Shown piece by piece: positions 1 to 14,484 of a DNA stretch of 64,000 nucleotides. Under the pieces are notes generated by a model that saw nothing but the letters and a program-made list of their open reading frames with translations, had not been told where the DNA came from and did not search any database. Positions within the stretch are counted from its first letter, which is position 1, and every line of letters begins with the position of its first letter. The position numbers and the translations under genes were made by a program. The stretch covers positions 11,406,001 through 11,470,000 of the forward strand of contig NC_088317.1 in assembly GCF_910592395.1 (NCBI RefSeq). The letters are read 5' to 3'. The stretch is from Lineus longissimus (Eukaryota; Nemertea; Pilidiophora; Heteronemertea; Lineidae).

Positions 1-1591
1 TTGCAGCCACCAGTTTCAATGTAAAAATAGGCGAATTCAGGGAAATCCAAGATGGCCAATACTTGAAGGGCTTCGTTCCTCTGCAACCAATTCAGCTAGG
101 AGGTTGCTGTTACGGTCTAGACACAGGTTTTTGGGGTCAATCTATCCATTGCAGCCATTGGCTTCAATATAAAAGATGAGCCATTGCAGTAAAATCAGAG
201 ATGGCCGTAAAGATGACCGTCAATACCTATAAGGCTCCGTTCCTCTGCAACCAATTCAGCTAGGAGGTTTATTTTGGTATCTAAACATAGGTTTTGGGGT
301 CAAGCTATCCATTGCAGCCACAAGTTTCAATGTAAAGATAGGCAAATGCAGTGAAATCCAAGATGGCCAATACCTGAAGGGCTTCGTTCGTCTGCAACCA
401 ATTCGGCTATGAGGTTGATGTTACTGTCTAGACACAGGTTTTTGGGGTCAAGCTATCCATTGCAGCCACAAGTTTCAATGTAAAGATAGGGCAATGCAGT
501 GAAATCCACGATGGCCAATACCTGAAGGGCTCCGTTCCTCTGCAACAAATTCAGCTAGGAGGTTGATGTTGGTGTATAGACACAGGTTTTTGGGGTCAAG
601 CTATCCATTGCAGCCACCAGTTCAATGTAAAGATAGGGCAATGCAGTGAAATCCACGATGGCCAATACCTGAAGGGCTCTGTTCCTCTGCAACCAATTCA
701 GCTAGGAGGTTGATGTTACTGTCTAAACACAGGTTTTTGGGGAAAAGCTATCCATTGCAGCCACAAGTTTCAATATAAAGATAGGGCAATGCAGTGAAAT
801 CCACGGTGGCCAATACCTGAAGGGCTCTGTTCCTCTGCAACCAATTCAGCTGGGAGGTTGTCTAGACATAGGTCTAGCTATCTATTGCAGCCATCAATGT
901 TACATCTTTTCATTGATGGCCAATGCAGTAAATTCTAAGATTGCCAATACCTGATGGGCTCCGTTCCTCTGCAACAAATTCAGCTGGGATGTTGATATTG
1001 GTGTATAGACACAGGTTTTTGGGGTCAAGCTATCCATTGCAGCCATTAGTTTCAATGTAAGATGAGCCAATGCAGTGAAATCAGAGATGGCCGCCAAGAT
1101 TGCCGCCAATACCTATAGGATCTTTGATACTCTGCAAAAAGCTATCCATTGCAGCCACCAGTTTCAAGGTAAAAATAGGCGAATTCAGGGAAATCCAAGA
1201 TGGCCAATACCTGAAGGGCTTCGTTCCTCTGCAACCAATTCAGCTAGGAGGTTGATGTTACTGTCTAGACACATGTTTTTGGGGTCAAGCTATCCATTGC
1301 AGTCACCAGTTTCAATGTAAAGATAGGCCAATGCAGAGAAATCCACGATAATCCAATACCTGATGGCTACCTTCCTCTGCAACCAATTGAGCTAGGAGGT
1401 TGGTGTTGGTGTCTAGACATAGGTTTTTGGGGTCAAGCTATCCATTGCAGCCATCAGTTTCAATATGAGATAGGCCATTGCAGTGAAATCGAGGATGGCC
1501 GCCAATACCTGTAGGGCTCCGTACCTCTGCAACCAATTCAGCTAGGTGGTTGATGTTGGTGTCTAGAGATAGGTTTTTGGGGTCAAGCTAT
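1..1591 (+). repeat. 11-monomer higher-order repeat unit, about 1,594 bp
   Basis: Eleven distinguishable monomer types follow in fixed order: type A with GTAAAAATAGGCGAATTCAG; type B with GCCGTAAAGATGACCGTCAA; a 130-bp type ending in a short TCTAGACATAGGTCTAGC link; a type with ACATCTTTTCATTGATGG; and a 112-bp type with ATAGGATCTTTGATACTC. The order restarts with type A at 1592. Later full-length copies begin at 12891 and 22048. The next unit (1592-2890) is 1,299 bp and lacks the two monomers found at 309-604, so it is a 9-monomer deletion derivative. Confidence 0.88.
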
Positions 1592-4251
1592 CCATTGCAG
1601 CCACCAGTTTCAATGTAAAAATAGGCGAATTCAGGGAAATCCAAGATGGCCAATACTTGAAGGGCTTCGTTCCTCTGCAACCAATTCAGCTAGGAGGTTG
1701 CTGTTACGGTCTAGACACAGGTTTTTGGGGTCAATCTATCCATTGCAGCCATTGGCTTCAATATAAAAGATGAGCCATTGCAGTAAAATCAGAGATGGCC
1801 GTAAAGATGACCGTCAATACCTATAAGGCTCCGTTCCTCTGCAACAAATTCAGCTAGGAGGTTGATGTTGGTGTATAGACACAGGTTTTTGGGGTCAAGC
1901 TATCCATTGCAGCCACCAGTTCAATGTAAAGATAGGGCAATGCAGTGAAATCCACGATGGCCAATACCTGAAGGGCTCTGTTCCTCTGCAACCAATTCAG
2001 CTAGGAGGTTGATGTTACTGTCTAAACACAGGTTTTTGGGGAAAAGCTATCCATTGCAGCCACAAGTTTCAATATAAAGATAGGGCAATGCAGTGAAATC
2101 CACGATGGCCAATACCTGAAGGGCTCTGTTCCTCTGCAACCAATTCAGCTGGGAGGTTGTCTAGACATAGGTCTAGCTATCTATTGTAGCCATCAATGTT
2201 ACATCTTTTCATTGATGGCCAATGCAGTAAATTCTAAGATTGCCAATACCTGATGGGCTCCGTTCCTCTGCAACAAATTCAGCTGGGATGTTGATATTGG
2301 TGTATAGACACAGGTTTTTGGGGTCAAGCTATCCATTGCAGCCATTAGTTTCAATGTAAGATGAGCCAATGCAGTGAAATCAGAGATGGCCGCCAAGATT
2401 GCCGCCAATACCTATAGGATCTTTGATACTCTGCAAAAAGCTATCCATTGCAGCCACCAGTTTCAAGGTAAAAATAGGCGAATTCAGGGAAAACCAAGAT
2501 GGCCAATACCTGAAGGGCTTCGTTCCTCTGCAACCAATTCAGCTAGGAGGTTGATGTTACTGTCTAGACACATGTTTTTGGGGTCAAGCTATCCATTGCA
2601 GTCACCAGTTTCAATGTAAAGATAGGCCAATGCAGAGAAATCCACGATAATCCAATACCTGATGGCTACCTTCCTCTGCAACCAATTGAGCTAGGAGGTT
2701 GGTGTTGGTGTCTAGACATAGGTTTTTGGGGTCAAGCTATCCATTGCAGCCATCAGTTTCAATATGAGATAGGCCATTGCAGTGAAATCGAGGATGGCCG
2801 CCAATACCTGTAGGGCTCCGTACCTCTGCAACCAATTCAGCTAGGTGGTTGATGTTGGTGTCTAGAGATAGGTTTTTGGGGTCAAGCTATCCATTGCAGC
2901 CACCAGTTTCAATGTAAAAATAGGCGAATTCAGGGAAATCCAAGATGGCCAATACTTGAAGGGCTTCGTTCCTCTGCAACCAATTCAGCTAGGAGGTTGC
3001 TGTTACGGTCTAGACACAGGTTTTTGGGGTCAATCTATCCATTGCAGCCATTGGCTTCAATATAAAAGATGAGCCATTGCAGTAAAATCAGAGATGGCCG
3101 TAAAGATGACCGTCAATACCTATAAGGCTCCGTTCCTCTGCAACCAATTCAGCTAGGAGGTTGATGTTGGTGTATAGACACAGGTTTTTGGGGTCAAGCT
3201 ATCCATTGCAGCCACCAGTTCAATGTAAAGATAGGGCAATGCAGTGAAATCCACGATGGCCAATACCTGAAGGGCTCCGTTCCTCTGCAACAAATTCAGC
3301 TAGGAGGTTGATGTTGGTGTATAGACACAGGTTTTTGGGGTCAAGCTATCCATTGCAGCCACCAGTTCAATGTAAAGATAGGGCAATGCAGTGAAATCCA
3401 CGATGGCCAATACCTGAAGGGCTCTGTTCCTCTGCAACCAATTCAGCTAGGAGGTTGATGTTACTGTCTAAACACAGGTTTTTGGGGAAAAGCTATCCAT
3501 TGCAGCCACAAGTTTCAATATAAAGATAGGGCAATGCAGTGAAATCCACGGTGGCCAATACCTGAAGGGCTCTGTTCCTCTGCAACCAATTCAGCTGGGA
3601 GGTTGTCTAGACATAGGTCTAGCTATCTATTGCAGCCATCAATGTTACATCTTTTCATTGATGGCCAATGCAGTAAATTGTAAGATTGCCAATACCTGAT
3701 GGGCTCCGTTCCTCTGCAACAAATTCAGCTGGGATGTTGATATTGGTGTATAGACACAGGTTTTTGGGGTCAAGCTATCCATTGCAGCCATTAGTTTCAA
3801 TGTAAGATGAGCCAATGCAGTGAAATCAGAGATGGCCGCCAAGATTGCCGCCAATACCTATAGGATCTTTGATACTCTGCAAAAAGCTATCCATTGCAGC
3901 CACCAGTTTCAAGGTAAAAATAGGCGAATTCAGGGAAATCCAAGATGGCCAATACCTGAAGGGCTTCGTTCCTCTGCAACCAATTCAGCTAGGAGGTTGA
4001 TGTTACTGTCTAGACACATGTTTTTGGGGTCAAGCTATCCATTGCAGTCACCAGTTTCAATGTAAAGATAGGCCAATGCAGAGAAATCCACGATAATCCA
4101 ATACCTGATGGCTACCTTCCTCTGCAACCAATTGAGCTAGGAGGTTGGTGTTGGTGTCTAGACATAGGTTTTTGGGGTCAAGCTATCCATTGCAGCCATC
4201 AGTTTCAATATGAGATAGGCCATTGCAGTGAAATCGAGGATGGCCGCCAAT

Positions 4252-7200
4252 ACCTTGTAGGGCTCCGTACCTCTGCAACCAATTCAGCTAGGTGGTTTAT
4301 TTTGGTATCTAGACATAGATTTTTGGGGTCAAGCTATCCATTGCAGCCACAAGTTTCAATGTAAAGATAGGCGAATGCAGTGAAATCCAAAATGGCCAAT
4401 ACCTGAAGGGCTTCGTTCCTCTGCAACCAATTCAGCTAGGAGGTTGCTGTTACGGTCTAGACACAGGTTTTTGGGGTCAAGCTATCCATTGCAGCCATTG
4501 GTTTCAATATAAAGATGAGCCAATGCAGTGAAATCCACGATGGCCAATACCTGAAGGGCTCTGTTCCTCTGCAACCAATTCAGCTGGGAGGTTGTCTAGA
4601 CATAGGTCTAGCTATCTATTGCAGCCATCAATGTTACATCTTTTCATTGATGGCCAATGCAGTAAATTCTAAGATTGCCAATACCTGATGGGCTCCGTTC
4701 CTCTGCAACGAATTCAGCTGGGATGTTGATATTGGTGTATAGACACAGGTTTTTGGGGTCAAGCTATCCATTGCAGCCATCAGTTTCAATGTAAGATAGG
4801 CCAATGCAGTGAAATCAAAGATGGCCGCCAATACCTGTAGGGCTGCGTTCCTCTGCAACCAATTCAGCTAGGAGGTTGATGTTGGTGTCTAGACATAGGT
4901 TTTTGGGGTCAAGCTATCCATTGCAGCCATTAGTTTCAATGTAAGATGAGCCAATGCAGTGAAATCAGAGATGGCCGCCAAGATTGCCGCCAATACCTAT
5001 AGGATCTTTGATACTCTGCAAAAAGCTATCCATTGCAGCCACCAGTTTCAAGGTAAAAATAGGCGAATTCAGGGAAATCCAAGATGGCCAATACCTGAAG
5101 GGCTTCGTTCCTCTGCAACCAATTCAGCTAGGAGGTTGATGTTACTGTCTAGACACATGTTTTTGGGGTCAAGCTATCCATTGCAGTCACCAGTTTCAAT
5201 GTAAAGATAGGCCAATGCAGAGAAATCCACGATAATCCAATACCTGATGGCTACCTTCCTCTGCAACCAATTGAGCTAGGAGGTTGGTGTTGGTGTCTAG
5301 ACATAGGTTTTTGGGGTCAAGCTATCCATTGCAGCCATCAGTTTCAATATGAGATAGGCCATTGCAGTGAAATCGAGGATGGCCGCCAATACCTGTAGGG
5401 CTCCGTACCTCTGCAACCAATTCAGCTAGGTGGTTGATGTTGGTGTCTAGAGATAGGTTTTTGGGGTCAAGCTATCCATTGCAGCCACCAGTTTCAATGT
5501 AAAAATAGGCGAATTCAGGGAAATCCAAGATGGCCAATACTTGAAGGGCTTCGTTCCTCTGCAACCAATTCAGCTAGGAGGTTGCTGTTACGGTCTAGAC
5601 ACAGGTTTTTGGGGTCAATCTATCCATTGCAGCCATTGGCTTCAATATAAAAGATGAGCCATTGCAGTGAAATCAGAGATGGCCGTAAAGATGACCGTCA
5701 ATACCTATAAGGCTCCGTTCCTCTGCAACCAATTCAGCTAGGAGGTTTATTTTGGTATCTAAACATAGGTTTTGGGGTCAAGCTATCCATTGCAGCCACA
5801 AGTTTCAATGTAAAGATAGGCAAATGCAGTGAAATCCAAGATGGCCAATACCTGAAGGGCTTCGTTCGTCTGCAACCAATTCGGCTATGAGGTTGATGTT
5901 ACTGTCTAGACACAGGTTTTTGGGGTCAAGCTATCCATTGCAGCCATTAGTTTCAATGTAAGATGAGCCAATGCAGTGAAATCAGAGATGGCCGCCAAGA
6001 TTGCCGCCAATACCTATAGGATCTTTGATACTCTGCAAAAAGCTATCCATTGCAGCCACCAGTTTCAAGGTAAAAATAGGCGAATTCAGGGAAATCCAAG
6101 ATGGCCAATACCTGAAGGGCTTCGTTCCTCTGCAACCAATTCAGCTAGGAGGTTGATGTTACTGTCTAGACACATGTTTTTGGGGTCAAGCTATCCATTG
6201 CAGTCACCAGTTTCAATGTAAAGATAGGCCAATGCAGAGAAATCCACGATAATCCAATACCTGATGGCTACCTTCCTCTGCAACCAATTGAGCTAGGAGG
6301 TTGGTGTTGGTGTCTAGACATAGGTTTTTGGGGTCAAGCTATCCATTGCAGCCATCAGTTTCAATATGAAATAGGCCATTGCAGTGAAATCGAGGATGGC
6401 CGCCAATACCTGTAGGGCTCCGTACCTCTGCAACCAATTCAGCTAGGTGGTTGATGTTGGTGTCTAGAGATAGGTTTTCGGGGTCAAGCTATCCATTGCA
6501 GCCACCAGTTTCAATGTAAAAATAGGCGAATTCAGGGAAATCCAAGATGGCCAATACTTGAAGGGCTTCGTTCCTCTGCAACCAATTCAGCTAGGAGGTT
6601 GCTGTTACGGTCTAGACACAGGTTTTTGGGGTCAATCTATCCATTGCAGCCATTGGCTTCAATATAAAAGATGAGCCATTGCAGTAAAATCAGAGATGGC
6701 CGTAAAGATGACCGTCAATACCTATAAGGCTCCGTTCCTCTGCAACCAATTCAGCTAGGAGGTTTATTTTGGTATCTAAACATAGGTTTTGGGGTCAAGC
6801 TATCCATTGCAGCCACAAGTTTCAATGTAAAGATAGGCAAATGCAGTGAAATCCAAGATGGCCAATACCTGAAGGGCTTCGTTCGTCTGCAACCAATTCG
6901 GCTATGAGGTTGATGTTACTGTCTAGACACAGGTTTTTGGGGTCAAGCTATCCATTGCAGCCACAAGTTTCACTGTAAAGATAGGGCAATGCAGTGAAAT
7001 CCACGATGGCCAATACCTGAAGGGCTCCGTTCCTCTGCAACAAATTCAGCTAGGAGGTTGATGTTGGTGTATAGACACAGGTTTTTGGGGTCAAGCTATC
7101 CATTGCAGCCACCAGTTCAATGTAAAGATAGGGCAATGCAGTGAAATCCACGATGGCCAATACCTGAAGGGCTCTGTTCCTCTGCAACCAATTCAGCTAG

Positions 7201-8149
7201 GAGGTTGATGTTACTGTCTAAACACAGGTTTTTGGGGAAAAGCTATCCATTGCAGCCACAAGTTTCAATATAAAGATAGGGCAATGCAGTGAAATCCACG
7301 ATGGCCAATACCTGAAGGGCTCTGTTCCTCTGCAACCAATTCAGCTGGGAGGTTGTCTAGACATAGGTCTAGCTATCTATTGCAGCCATCAATGTTACAT
7401 CTTTTCATTGATGGCCAATGCAGTAAATTCTAAGATTGCCAATACCTGATGGGCTCCGTTCCTCTGCAACAAATTCAGCTGGGATGTTGATATTGGTGTA
7501 TAGACACAGGTTTTTGGGGTCAAGCTATCCATTGCAGCCATTAGTTTCAATGTAAGATGAGCCAATGCAGTGAAATCAGAGATGGCCGCCAAGATTGCCG
7601 CCAATACCTATAGGATCTTTGATACTCTGCAAAAAGCTATCCATTGCAGCCACCAGTTTCAAGGTAAAAATAGGCGAATTCAGGGAAATCCAAGATGGCC
7701 AATACCTGAAGGGCTTCGTTCCTCTGCAACAAATTCAGCTAGGAGGTTGATGTTACTGTCTAGACACATGTTTTTGGGGTCAAGCTATCCATTGCAGTCA
7801 CCAGTTTCAATGTAAAGATAGGCCAATGCAGAGAAATCCACGATAATCCAATACCTGATGGCTACCTTCCTCTGCAACCAATTCAGCTAGGAGGTTGATG
7901 TTACTGTCTAGACACATGTTTTTGGGGTCAAGCTATCCATTGCAGTCACCAGTTTCAATGTAAAGATAGGCCAATGCAGAGAAATCCACGATAATCCAAT
8001 ACCTGATGGCTACCTTCCTCTGCAACCAATTGAGCTAGGAGGTTGGTGTTGGTGTCTAGACATAGGTTTTTGGGGTCAAGCTATCCATTGCAGCCATCAG
8101 TTTCAATATGAGATAGGCCATTGCAGTGAAATCGAGGATGGCCGCCAAT
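4252..8149 (+). repeat. 3.9-kb super-unit of the satellite, copy 1
   Basis: A block of about 3,898 bp made of shortened higher-order units (A-to-A spacings of 1,016 and about 2,882 bp). Landmarks recur at +3,898: the rare variant TACCTTGTAGGG near 4252, 8150 and 12049; a variant monomer with CTCTGCAACGAATTC near 4704 and 8602; and type A monomers at 5476/9374 and 6492/10391. Confidence 0.82.
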
Positions 8150-11100
8150 ACCTTGTAGGGCTCCGTACCTCTGCAACCAATTCAGCTAGGTGGTTTATTT
8201 TGGTATCTAGACATAGATTTTTGGGGTCAAGCTATCCATTGCAGCCACAAGTTTCAATGTAAAGATAGGCGAATGCAGTGAAATCCAAAATGGCCAATAC
8301 CTGAAGGGCTTCGTTCCTCTGCAACCAATTCAGCTAGGAGGTTGCTGTTACGGTCTAGACACAGGTTTTTGGGGTCAATCTATCCATTGCAGCCATTGGC
8401 TTCAATATAAAGATAGGGCAATGCAGTGAAATCCACGATGGCCAATACCTGAAGGGCTCTGTTCCTCTGCAACCAATTCAGCTGGGAGGTTGTCTAGACA
8501 TAGGTCTAGCTATCTATTGCAGCCATCAATGTTACATCTTTTCATTGATGGCCAATGCAGTAAATTCTAAGATTGCCAATACCTGATGGGCTCCGTTCCT
8601 CTGCAACGAATTCAGCTGGGATGTTGATATTGGTGTATAGACACAGGTTTTTGGGGTCAAGCTATCCATTGCAGCCATCAGTTTCAATGTAAGATAGGCC
8701 AATGCAGTGAAATCAAAGATGGCCGCCAATACCTGTAGGGCTGCGTTCCTCTGCAACCAATTCAGCTAGGAGGTTGATGTTGGTGTCTAGACATAGGTTT
8801 TTGGGGTCAAGCTATCCATTGCAGCCATTAGTTTCAATGTAAGATGAGCCAATGCAGTGAAATCAGAGATGGCCGCCAAGATTGCCGCCAATACCTATAG
8901 GATCTTTGATACTCTGCAAAAAGCTATCCATTGCAGCCACCAGTTTCAAGGTAAAAATAGGCGAATTCAGGGAAATCCAAGATGGCCAATACCTGAAGGG
9001 CTTCGTTCCTCTGCAACCAATTCAGCTAGGAGGTTGATGTTACTGTCTAGACACATGTTTTTGGGGTCAAGCTATCCATTGCAGTCACCAGTTTCAATGT
9101 AAAGATAGGCCAATGCAGAGAAATCCACGATAATCCAATACCTGATGGCTACCTTCCTCTGCAACCAATTGAGCTAGGAGGTTGGTGTTGGTGTCTAGAC
9201 ATAGGTTTTTGGGGTCAAGCTATCCATTGCAGCCATCAGTTTCAATATGAGATAGGCCATTGCAGTGAAATCGAGGATGGCCGCCAATACCTGTAGGGCT
9301 CCGTACCTCTGCAACCAATTCAGCTAGGTGGTTGATGTTGGTGTCTAGAGATAGGTTTTTGGGGTCAAGCTATCCATTGCAGCCACCAGTTTCAATGTAA
9401 AAATAGGCGAATTCAGGGAAATCCAAGATGGCCAATACTTGAAGGGCTTCGTTCCTCTGCAACCAATTCAGCTAGGAGGTTGCTGTTACGGTCTAGACAC
9501 AGGTTTTTGGGGTCAATCTATCCATTGCAGCCATTGGCTTCAATATAAAAGATGAGCCATTGCAGTAAAATCAGAGATGGCCGTAAAGATGACCGTCAAT
9601 ACCTATAAGGCTCCGTTCCTCTGCAACCAATTCAGCTAGGAGGTTTATTTTGGTATCTAAACATAGGTTTTGGGGTCAAGCTATCCATTGCAGCCACAAG
9701 TTTCAATGTAAAGATAGGCAAATGCAGTGAAATCCAAGATGGCCAATACCTGAAGGGCTTCGTTCGTCTGCAACCAATTCGGCTATGAGGTTGATGTTAC
9801 TGTCTAGACACAGGTTTTTGGGGTCAAGCTATCCATTGCAGCCATTAGTTTCAATGTAAGATGAGCGAATGCAGTGAAATCAGAGATGGCCGCCAAGATT
9901 GCCGCCAATACCTATAGGATCTTTGATACTCTGCAAAAAGCTATCCATTGCAGCCACCAGTTTCAAGGTAAAAATAGGCGAATTCAGGGAAATCCAAGAT
10001 GGCCAATACCTGAAGGGCTTCGTTCCTCTGCAACCAATTCAGCTAGGAGGTTGATGTTACTGTCTAGACACATGTTTTTGGGGTCAAGCTATCCATTGCA
10101 GTCACCAGTTTCAATGTAAAGATAGGCCAATGCAGAGAAATCCACGATAATCCAATACCTGATGGCTACCTTCCTCTGCAACCAATTGAGCTAGGAGGTT
10201 GGTGTTGGTGTCTAGACATAGGTTTTTGGGGTCAAGCTATCCATTGCAGCCATCAGTTTCAATATGAAATAGGCCATTGCAGTGAAATCGAGGATGGCCG
10301 CCAATACCTGTAGGGCTCCGTACCTCTGCAACCAATTCAGCTAGGTGGTTGATGTTGGTGTCTAGAGATAGGTTTTCGGGGTCAAGCTATCCATTGCAGC
10401 CACCAGTTTCAATGTAAAAATAGGCGAATTCAGGGAAATCCAAGATGGCCAATACTTGAAGGGCTTCGTTCCTCTGCAACCAATTCAGCTAGGAGGTTGC
10501 TGTTACGGTCTAGACACAGGTTTTTGGGGTCAATCTATCCATTGCAGCCATTGGCTTCAATATAAAAGATGAGCCATTGCAGTAAAATCAGAGATGGCCG
10601 TAAAGATGACCGTCAATACCTATAAGGCTCCGTTCCTCTGCAACCAATTCAGCTAGGAGGTTTATTTTGGTATCTAAACATAGGTTTTGGGGTCAAGCTA
10701 TCCATTGCAGCCACAAGTTTCAATGTAAAGATAGGCAAATGCAGTGAAATCCAAGATGGCCAATACCTGAAGGGCTTCGTTCGTCTGCAACCAATTCGGC
10801 TATGAGGTTGATGTTACTGTCTAGACACAGGTTTTTGGGGTCAAGCTATCCATTGCAGCCACAAGTTTCACTGTAAAGATAGGGCAATGCAGTGAAATCC
10901 ACGATGGCCAATACCTGAAGGGCTCCGTTCCTCTGCAACAAATTCAGCTAGGAGGTTGATGTTGGTGTATAGACACAGGTTTTTGGGGTCAAGCTATCCA
11001 TTGCAGCCACCAGTTCAATATAAAGATAGGGCAATGCAGTGAAATCCACGATGGCCAATACCTGAAGGGCTCTGTTCCTCTGCAACCAATTCAGCTAGGA

Positions 11101-12048
11101 GGTTGATGTTACTGTCTAAACACAGGTTTTTGGGGAAAAGCTATCCATTGCAGCCACAAGTTTCAATATAAAGATAGGGCAATGCAGTGAAATCCACGAT
11201 GGCCAATACCTGAAGGGCTCTGTTCCTCTGCAACCAATTCAGCTGGGAGGTTGTCTAGACATAGGTCTAGCTATCTATTGCAGCCATCAATGTTACATCT
11301 TTTCATTGATGGCCAATGCAGTAAATTCTAAGATTGCCAATACCTGATGGGCTCCGTTCCTCTGCAACAAATTCAGCTGGGATGTTGATATTGGTGTATA
11401 GACACAGGTTTTTGGGGTCAAGCTATCCATTGCAGCCATTAGTTTCAATGTAAGATGAGCCAATGCAGTGAAATCAGAGATGGCCGCCAAGATTGCCGCC
11501 AATACCTATAGGATCTTTGATACTCTGCAAAAAGCTATCCATTGCAGCCACCAGTTTCAAGGTAAAAATAGGCGAATTCAGGGAAATCCAAGATGGCCAA
11601 TACCTGAAGGGCTTCGTTCCTCTGCAACCAATTCAGCTAGGAGGTTGATGTTACTGTCTAGACACATGTTTTTGGGGTCAAGCTATCCATTGCAGTCACC
11701 AGTTTCAATGTAAAGATAGGCCAATGCAGAGAAATCCACGATAATCCAATACCTGATGGCTACCTTCCTCTGCAACCAATTCAGCTAGGAGGTTGATGTT
11801 ACTGTCTAGACACATGTTTTTGGGGTCAAGCTATCCATTGCAGTCACCAGTTTCAATGTAAAGATAGGCCAATGCAGAGAAATCCACGATAATCCAATAC
11901 CTGATGGCTACCTTCCTCTGCAACCAATTGAGCTAGGAGGTTGGTGTTGGTGTCTAGACATAGGTTTTTGGGGTCAAGCTATCCATTGCAGCCATCAGTT
12001 TCAATATGAGATAGGCCATTGCAGTGAAATCGAGGATGGCCGCCAATA
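8150..12048 (+). repeat. 3.9-kb super-unit of the satellite, copy 2
   Basis: Second tandem copy of the block at 4252-8149, shifted by about 3,898 bp and nearly identical. After about 12240 the sequence no longer follows the third expected copy: the GCTGTTACGG variant is replaced by GATGTTACTG. The amplification therefore stops in a different monomer mosaic. Confidence 0.8.
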
Positions 12049-12890
12049 CCTTGTAGGGCTCCGTACCTCTGCAACCAATTCAGCTAGGTGGTTTATTTTG
12101 GTATCTAGACATAGATTTTTGGGGTCAAGCTATCCATTGCAGCCACAAGTTTCAATGTAAAGATAGGCGAATGCAGTGAAATCCAAAATGGCCAATACCT
12201 GAAGGGCTTCGTTCCTCTGCAACCAATTCAGCTAGGAGGTTGATGTTACTGTCTAGACACAGGTTTTTGGGGTCAATCTATCCATTGCAGCCATTGGCTT
12301 CAATATAAAAGATGAGCCATTGCAGTGAAATCAGAGATGGCCGCCAAGATGACCGTCAATACCTATAAGGCTCCGTTCCTCTGCAACCAATGCAGCTAGG
12401 AGGTTTATTTTGGTATCTAAACATAGGTTTTGGGGTCAAGCTATCCATTGCAGCCACAAGTTTCAATGTAAAGATAGACAAATGCAGTGAAATCCAAGAT
12501 GGCCAATACCTGAAGGGCTTCGTTCGTCTGCAACCAATTCGGCTAGGAGGTTGATGTTACTGTCTAGACACATGTTTTTGGGGTCAAGCTATCCATTGCA
12601 GTCACCAGTTTCAATGTAAAGATAGGCCAATGCAGAGAAATCCACGATAATCCAATACCTGATGGCTACCTTCCTCTGCAACCAATTGAGCTAGGAGGTT
12701 GGTGTTGGTGTCTAGACATAGGTTTTTGGGGTCAAGCTATCCATTGCAGCCATCAGTTTCAATATGAGATAGGCCATTGCAGTGAAATCGAGGATGGCCG
12801 CCAATACCTGTAGGGCTCCGTACCTCTGCAACCAATTCAGCTAGGTGGTTGATGTTGGTGTCTAGAGATAGGTTTTTGGGGTCAAGCTAT

Positions 12891-14484
12891 CCATTGCAGC
12901 CACCAGTTTCAATGTAAAAATAGGCGAATTCAGGGAAATCCAAGATGGCCAATACTTGAAGGGCTTCGTTCCTCTGCAACCAATTCAGCTAGGAGGTTGC
13001 TGTTACGGTCTAGACACAGGTTTTTGGGGTCAATCTATCCATTGCAGCCATTGGCTTCAATATAAAAGATGAGCCATTGCAGTAAAATCAGAGATGGCCG
13101 TAAAGATGACCGTCAATACCTATAAGGCTCCGTTCCTCTGCAACCAATTCAGCTAGGAGGTTTATTTTGGTATCTAAACATAGGTTTTGGGGTCAAGCTA
13201 TCCATTGCAGCCACAAGTTTCAATGTAAAGATAGGCAAATGCAGTGAAATCCAAGATGGCCAATACCTGAAGGGCTTCGTTCGTCTGCAACCAATTCGGC
13301 TATGAGGTTGATGTTACTGTCTAGACACAGGTTTTTGGGGTCAAGCTATCCATTGCAGCCACAAGTTTCACTGTAAAGATAGGGCAATGCAGTGAAATCC
13401 ACGATGGCCAATACCTGAAGGGCTCCGTTCCTCTGCAACAAATTCAGCTAGGAGGTTGATGTTGGTGTATAGACACAGGTTTTTGGGGTCAAGCTATCCA
13501 TTGCAGCCACCAGTTCAATGTAAAGATAGGGCAATGCAGTGAAATCCACGATGGCCAATACCTGAAGGGCTCTGTTCCTCTGCAACCAATTCAGCTAGGA
13601 GGTTGATGTTACTGTCTAAACACAGGTTTTTGGGGAAAAGCTATCCATTGCAGCCACAAGTTTCAATATAAAGATAGGGCAATGCAGTGAAATCCACGAT
13701 GGCCAATACCTGAAGGGCTCTGTTCCTCTGCAACCAATTCAGCTGGGAGGTTGTCTAGACATAGGTCTAGCTATCTATTGCAGCCATCAATGTTACATCT
13801 TTTCATTGATGGCCAATGCAGTAAATTCTAAGATTGCCAATACCTGATGGGCTCCGTTCCTCTGCAACAAATTCAGCTGGGATGTTGATATTGGTGTATA
13901 GACACAGGTTTTTGGGGTCAAGCTATCCATTGCAGCCATTAGTTTCAATGTAAGATGAGCCAATGCAGTGAAATCAGAGATGGCCGCCAAGATTGCCGCC
14001 AATACCTATAGGATCTTTGATACTCTGCAAAAAGCTATCCATTGCAGCCACCAGTTTCAAGGTAAAAATAGGCGAATTCAGGGAAATCCAAGATGGCCAA
14101 TACCTGAAGGGCTTCGTTCCTCTGCAACCAATTCAGCTAGGAGGTTGATGTTACTGTCTAGACACATGTTTTTGGGGTCAAGCTATCCATTGCAGTCACC
14201 AGTTTCAATGTAAAGATAGGCCAATGCAGAGAAATCCACGATAATCCAATACCTGATCGCTACCTTCCTCTGCAACCAATTGAGCTAGGAGGTTGGTGTT
14301 GGTGTCTAGACATAGGTTTTTGGGGTCAAGCTATCCATTGCAGCCATCAGTTTCAATATGAGATAGGCCATTGCAGTGAAATCGAGGATGGCCGCCAATA
14401 CCTGTAGGGCTCCGTACCTCTGCAACCAATTCAGCTAGGTGGTTGATGTTGGTGTCTAGAGATAGGTTTTTGGGGTCAAGCTAT
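12891..14484 (+). repeat. 11-monomer higher-order repeat unit, full-length copy
   Basis: Type A monomers start at 12891 and 14485, a spacing of 1,594 bp that equals the first unit of the array. The order of monomer types between them is the same as in 1-1591. Confidence 0.85.
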